From positions 1 to 64,000 of the forward strand of contig NZ_NAST01000015.1 in assembly GCF_002142215.1 (NCBI RefSeq): DNA of 64,000 nt. The letters are read 5' to 3'. The notes beneath the pieces were generated by a model. That model made no database searches, was not told the DNA's origin, and saw nothing but the letters and a program-made list of their open reading frames with translations. This document shows positions 63,862 to 64,000 of the stretch, one piece after another. Both the position numbers and the translations under genes were made by a program. Source of the stretch: Gilliamella sp. N-G2 (GTDB lineage Bacteria > Pseudomonadota > Gammaproteobacteria > Enterobacterales > Orbaceae). Position 1 is the first letter of the stretch. Each line of letters opens with the position of its first letter.

Positions 63862-64000
63862 TTATTTTTTTAATTCATCACAAGCAAGTTTATAACCTTG
63901 ATTACAAGACTGTTTTAAATAATTTTTAGCTAAAGACTTATCCTGTAACACACCATCTCCCTTATCATACATAATTCCTAACTTATATTGTGCTTCAGGA
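63862..64000 (-). CDS. Sel1-repeat protein, C-terminal part (truncated by window end)
   Basis: The minus-strand frame ending in TAA at 63862 reads EAQYKLGIMYDKGDGV, then KSLAKNYLKQSCNQGYKLAC and ends DELKK. This is a Sel1-like (SLR) repeat with the spacing AQYxLGxMYxxGxGVxxDxxxAxxxxxxAxxxG. Only 45 codons lie in the window; the start is beyond position 64000. Confidence 0.75.
   Translation of the reverse strand, partial: PEAQYKLGIMYDKGDGVLQDKSLAKNYLKQSCNQGYKLACDELKK

Overview
The window looks like a chromosomal segment of an AT-rich gammaproteobacterium. Gene order is enterobacterial in many places: rplU-rpmA-yhbE-obgE, nirBDC-cysG, the full S10-spc-alpha ribosomal cluster, iscRSUA-hscBA-fdx, slt-trpR and gntX-nfuA. 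Several proteins (TehB with its N-terminal cupin, a linked NarQ/NarP pair) are Pasteurellaceae-like. Low GC with enterobacterial synteny suggests the Orbaceae (for example Gilliamella). That is inference; no 16S gene is present. No tRNA, rRNA, IS element, prophage or CRISPR array was found.

Layout. 0-4.5 kb: nth and smrB, then an unlisted RNA gene on the minus strand that I read as RyhB (Fur box, promoter, conserved core, terminator), then obgE-yhbE-rpmA-rplU on the minus strand. 4.5-14 kb is a nitrate/nitrite module: narQ-narP, a DUF4272 gene, and nirB-nirD-nirC-cysG on the minus strand, with a consensus-fitting 7-2-7 NarL/NarP site upstream of nirB. 13.9-16.8 kb: a MarR regulator plus an HlyD/ABC-2 permease pair without an ATPase; a near-identical 18-bp element lies at both promoters.

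17-24 kb is a rearranged galactitol pathway on the minus strand: gatA-gatB-gatC-gatD, gatR, then a lacC-type tagatose-6-phosphate kinase, gatY and an HxpA-like phosphatase. gatZ is absent. Palindromic TTTCGAAA sites sit before gatR and gatA. 24.3-26.7 kb: gntK-edd (gluconate to Entner-Doudoroff), preceded by a GntR-type operator and a CRP-type site. 26.8-33 kb: poxB, an SLC13/RCK permease, a small two-TM protein, fmt and tehB. 33-36.4 kb: fabI, ppnP, slyD, radC, slyX and a relic of an EamA transporter.

36.6-50.6 kb is the complete S10-spc-alpha cluster on the minus strand, including small rpmJ and rpmD, a conserved S4-responsive alpha leader, an S10 leader and a strong S10 promoter. 50.7-52.8 kb: psuK-psuG with a perfect CRP palindrome upstream. 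53-58.2 kb: the isc operon with two IscR type-1-like sites. 58.3-64 kb: slt-trpR, rob, nfuA, gntX, ppiA and the 3' end of a Sel1-repeat gene.

Taken together the window joins iron control (RyhB, IscR, Isc, NfuA), anaerobic nitrite respiration and detoxification (NarQP, NirBDC, CysG for siroheme) and CRP-linked use of host or diet carbon (galactitol, gluconate, pseudouridine). This would fit a gut-dwelling facultative anaerobe.
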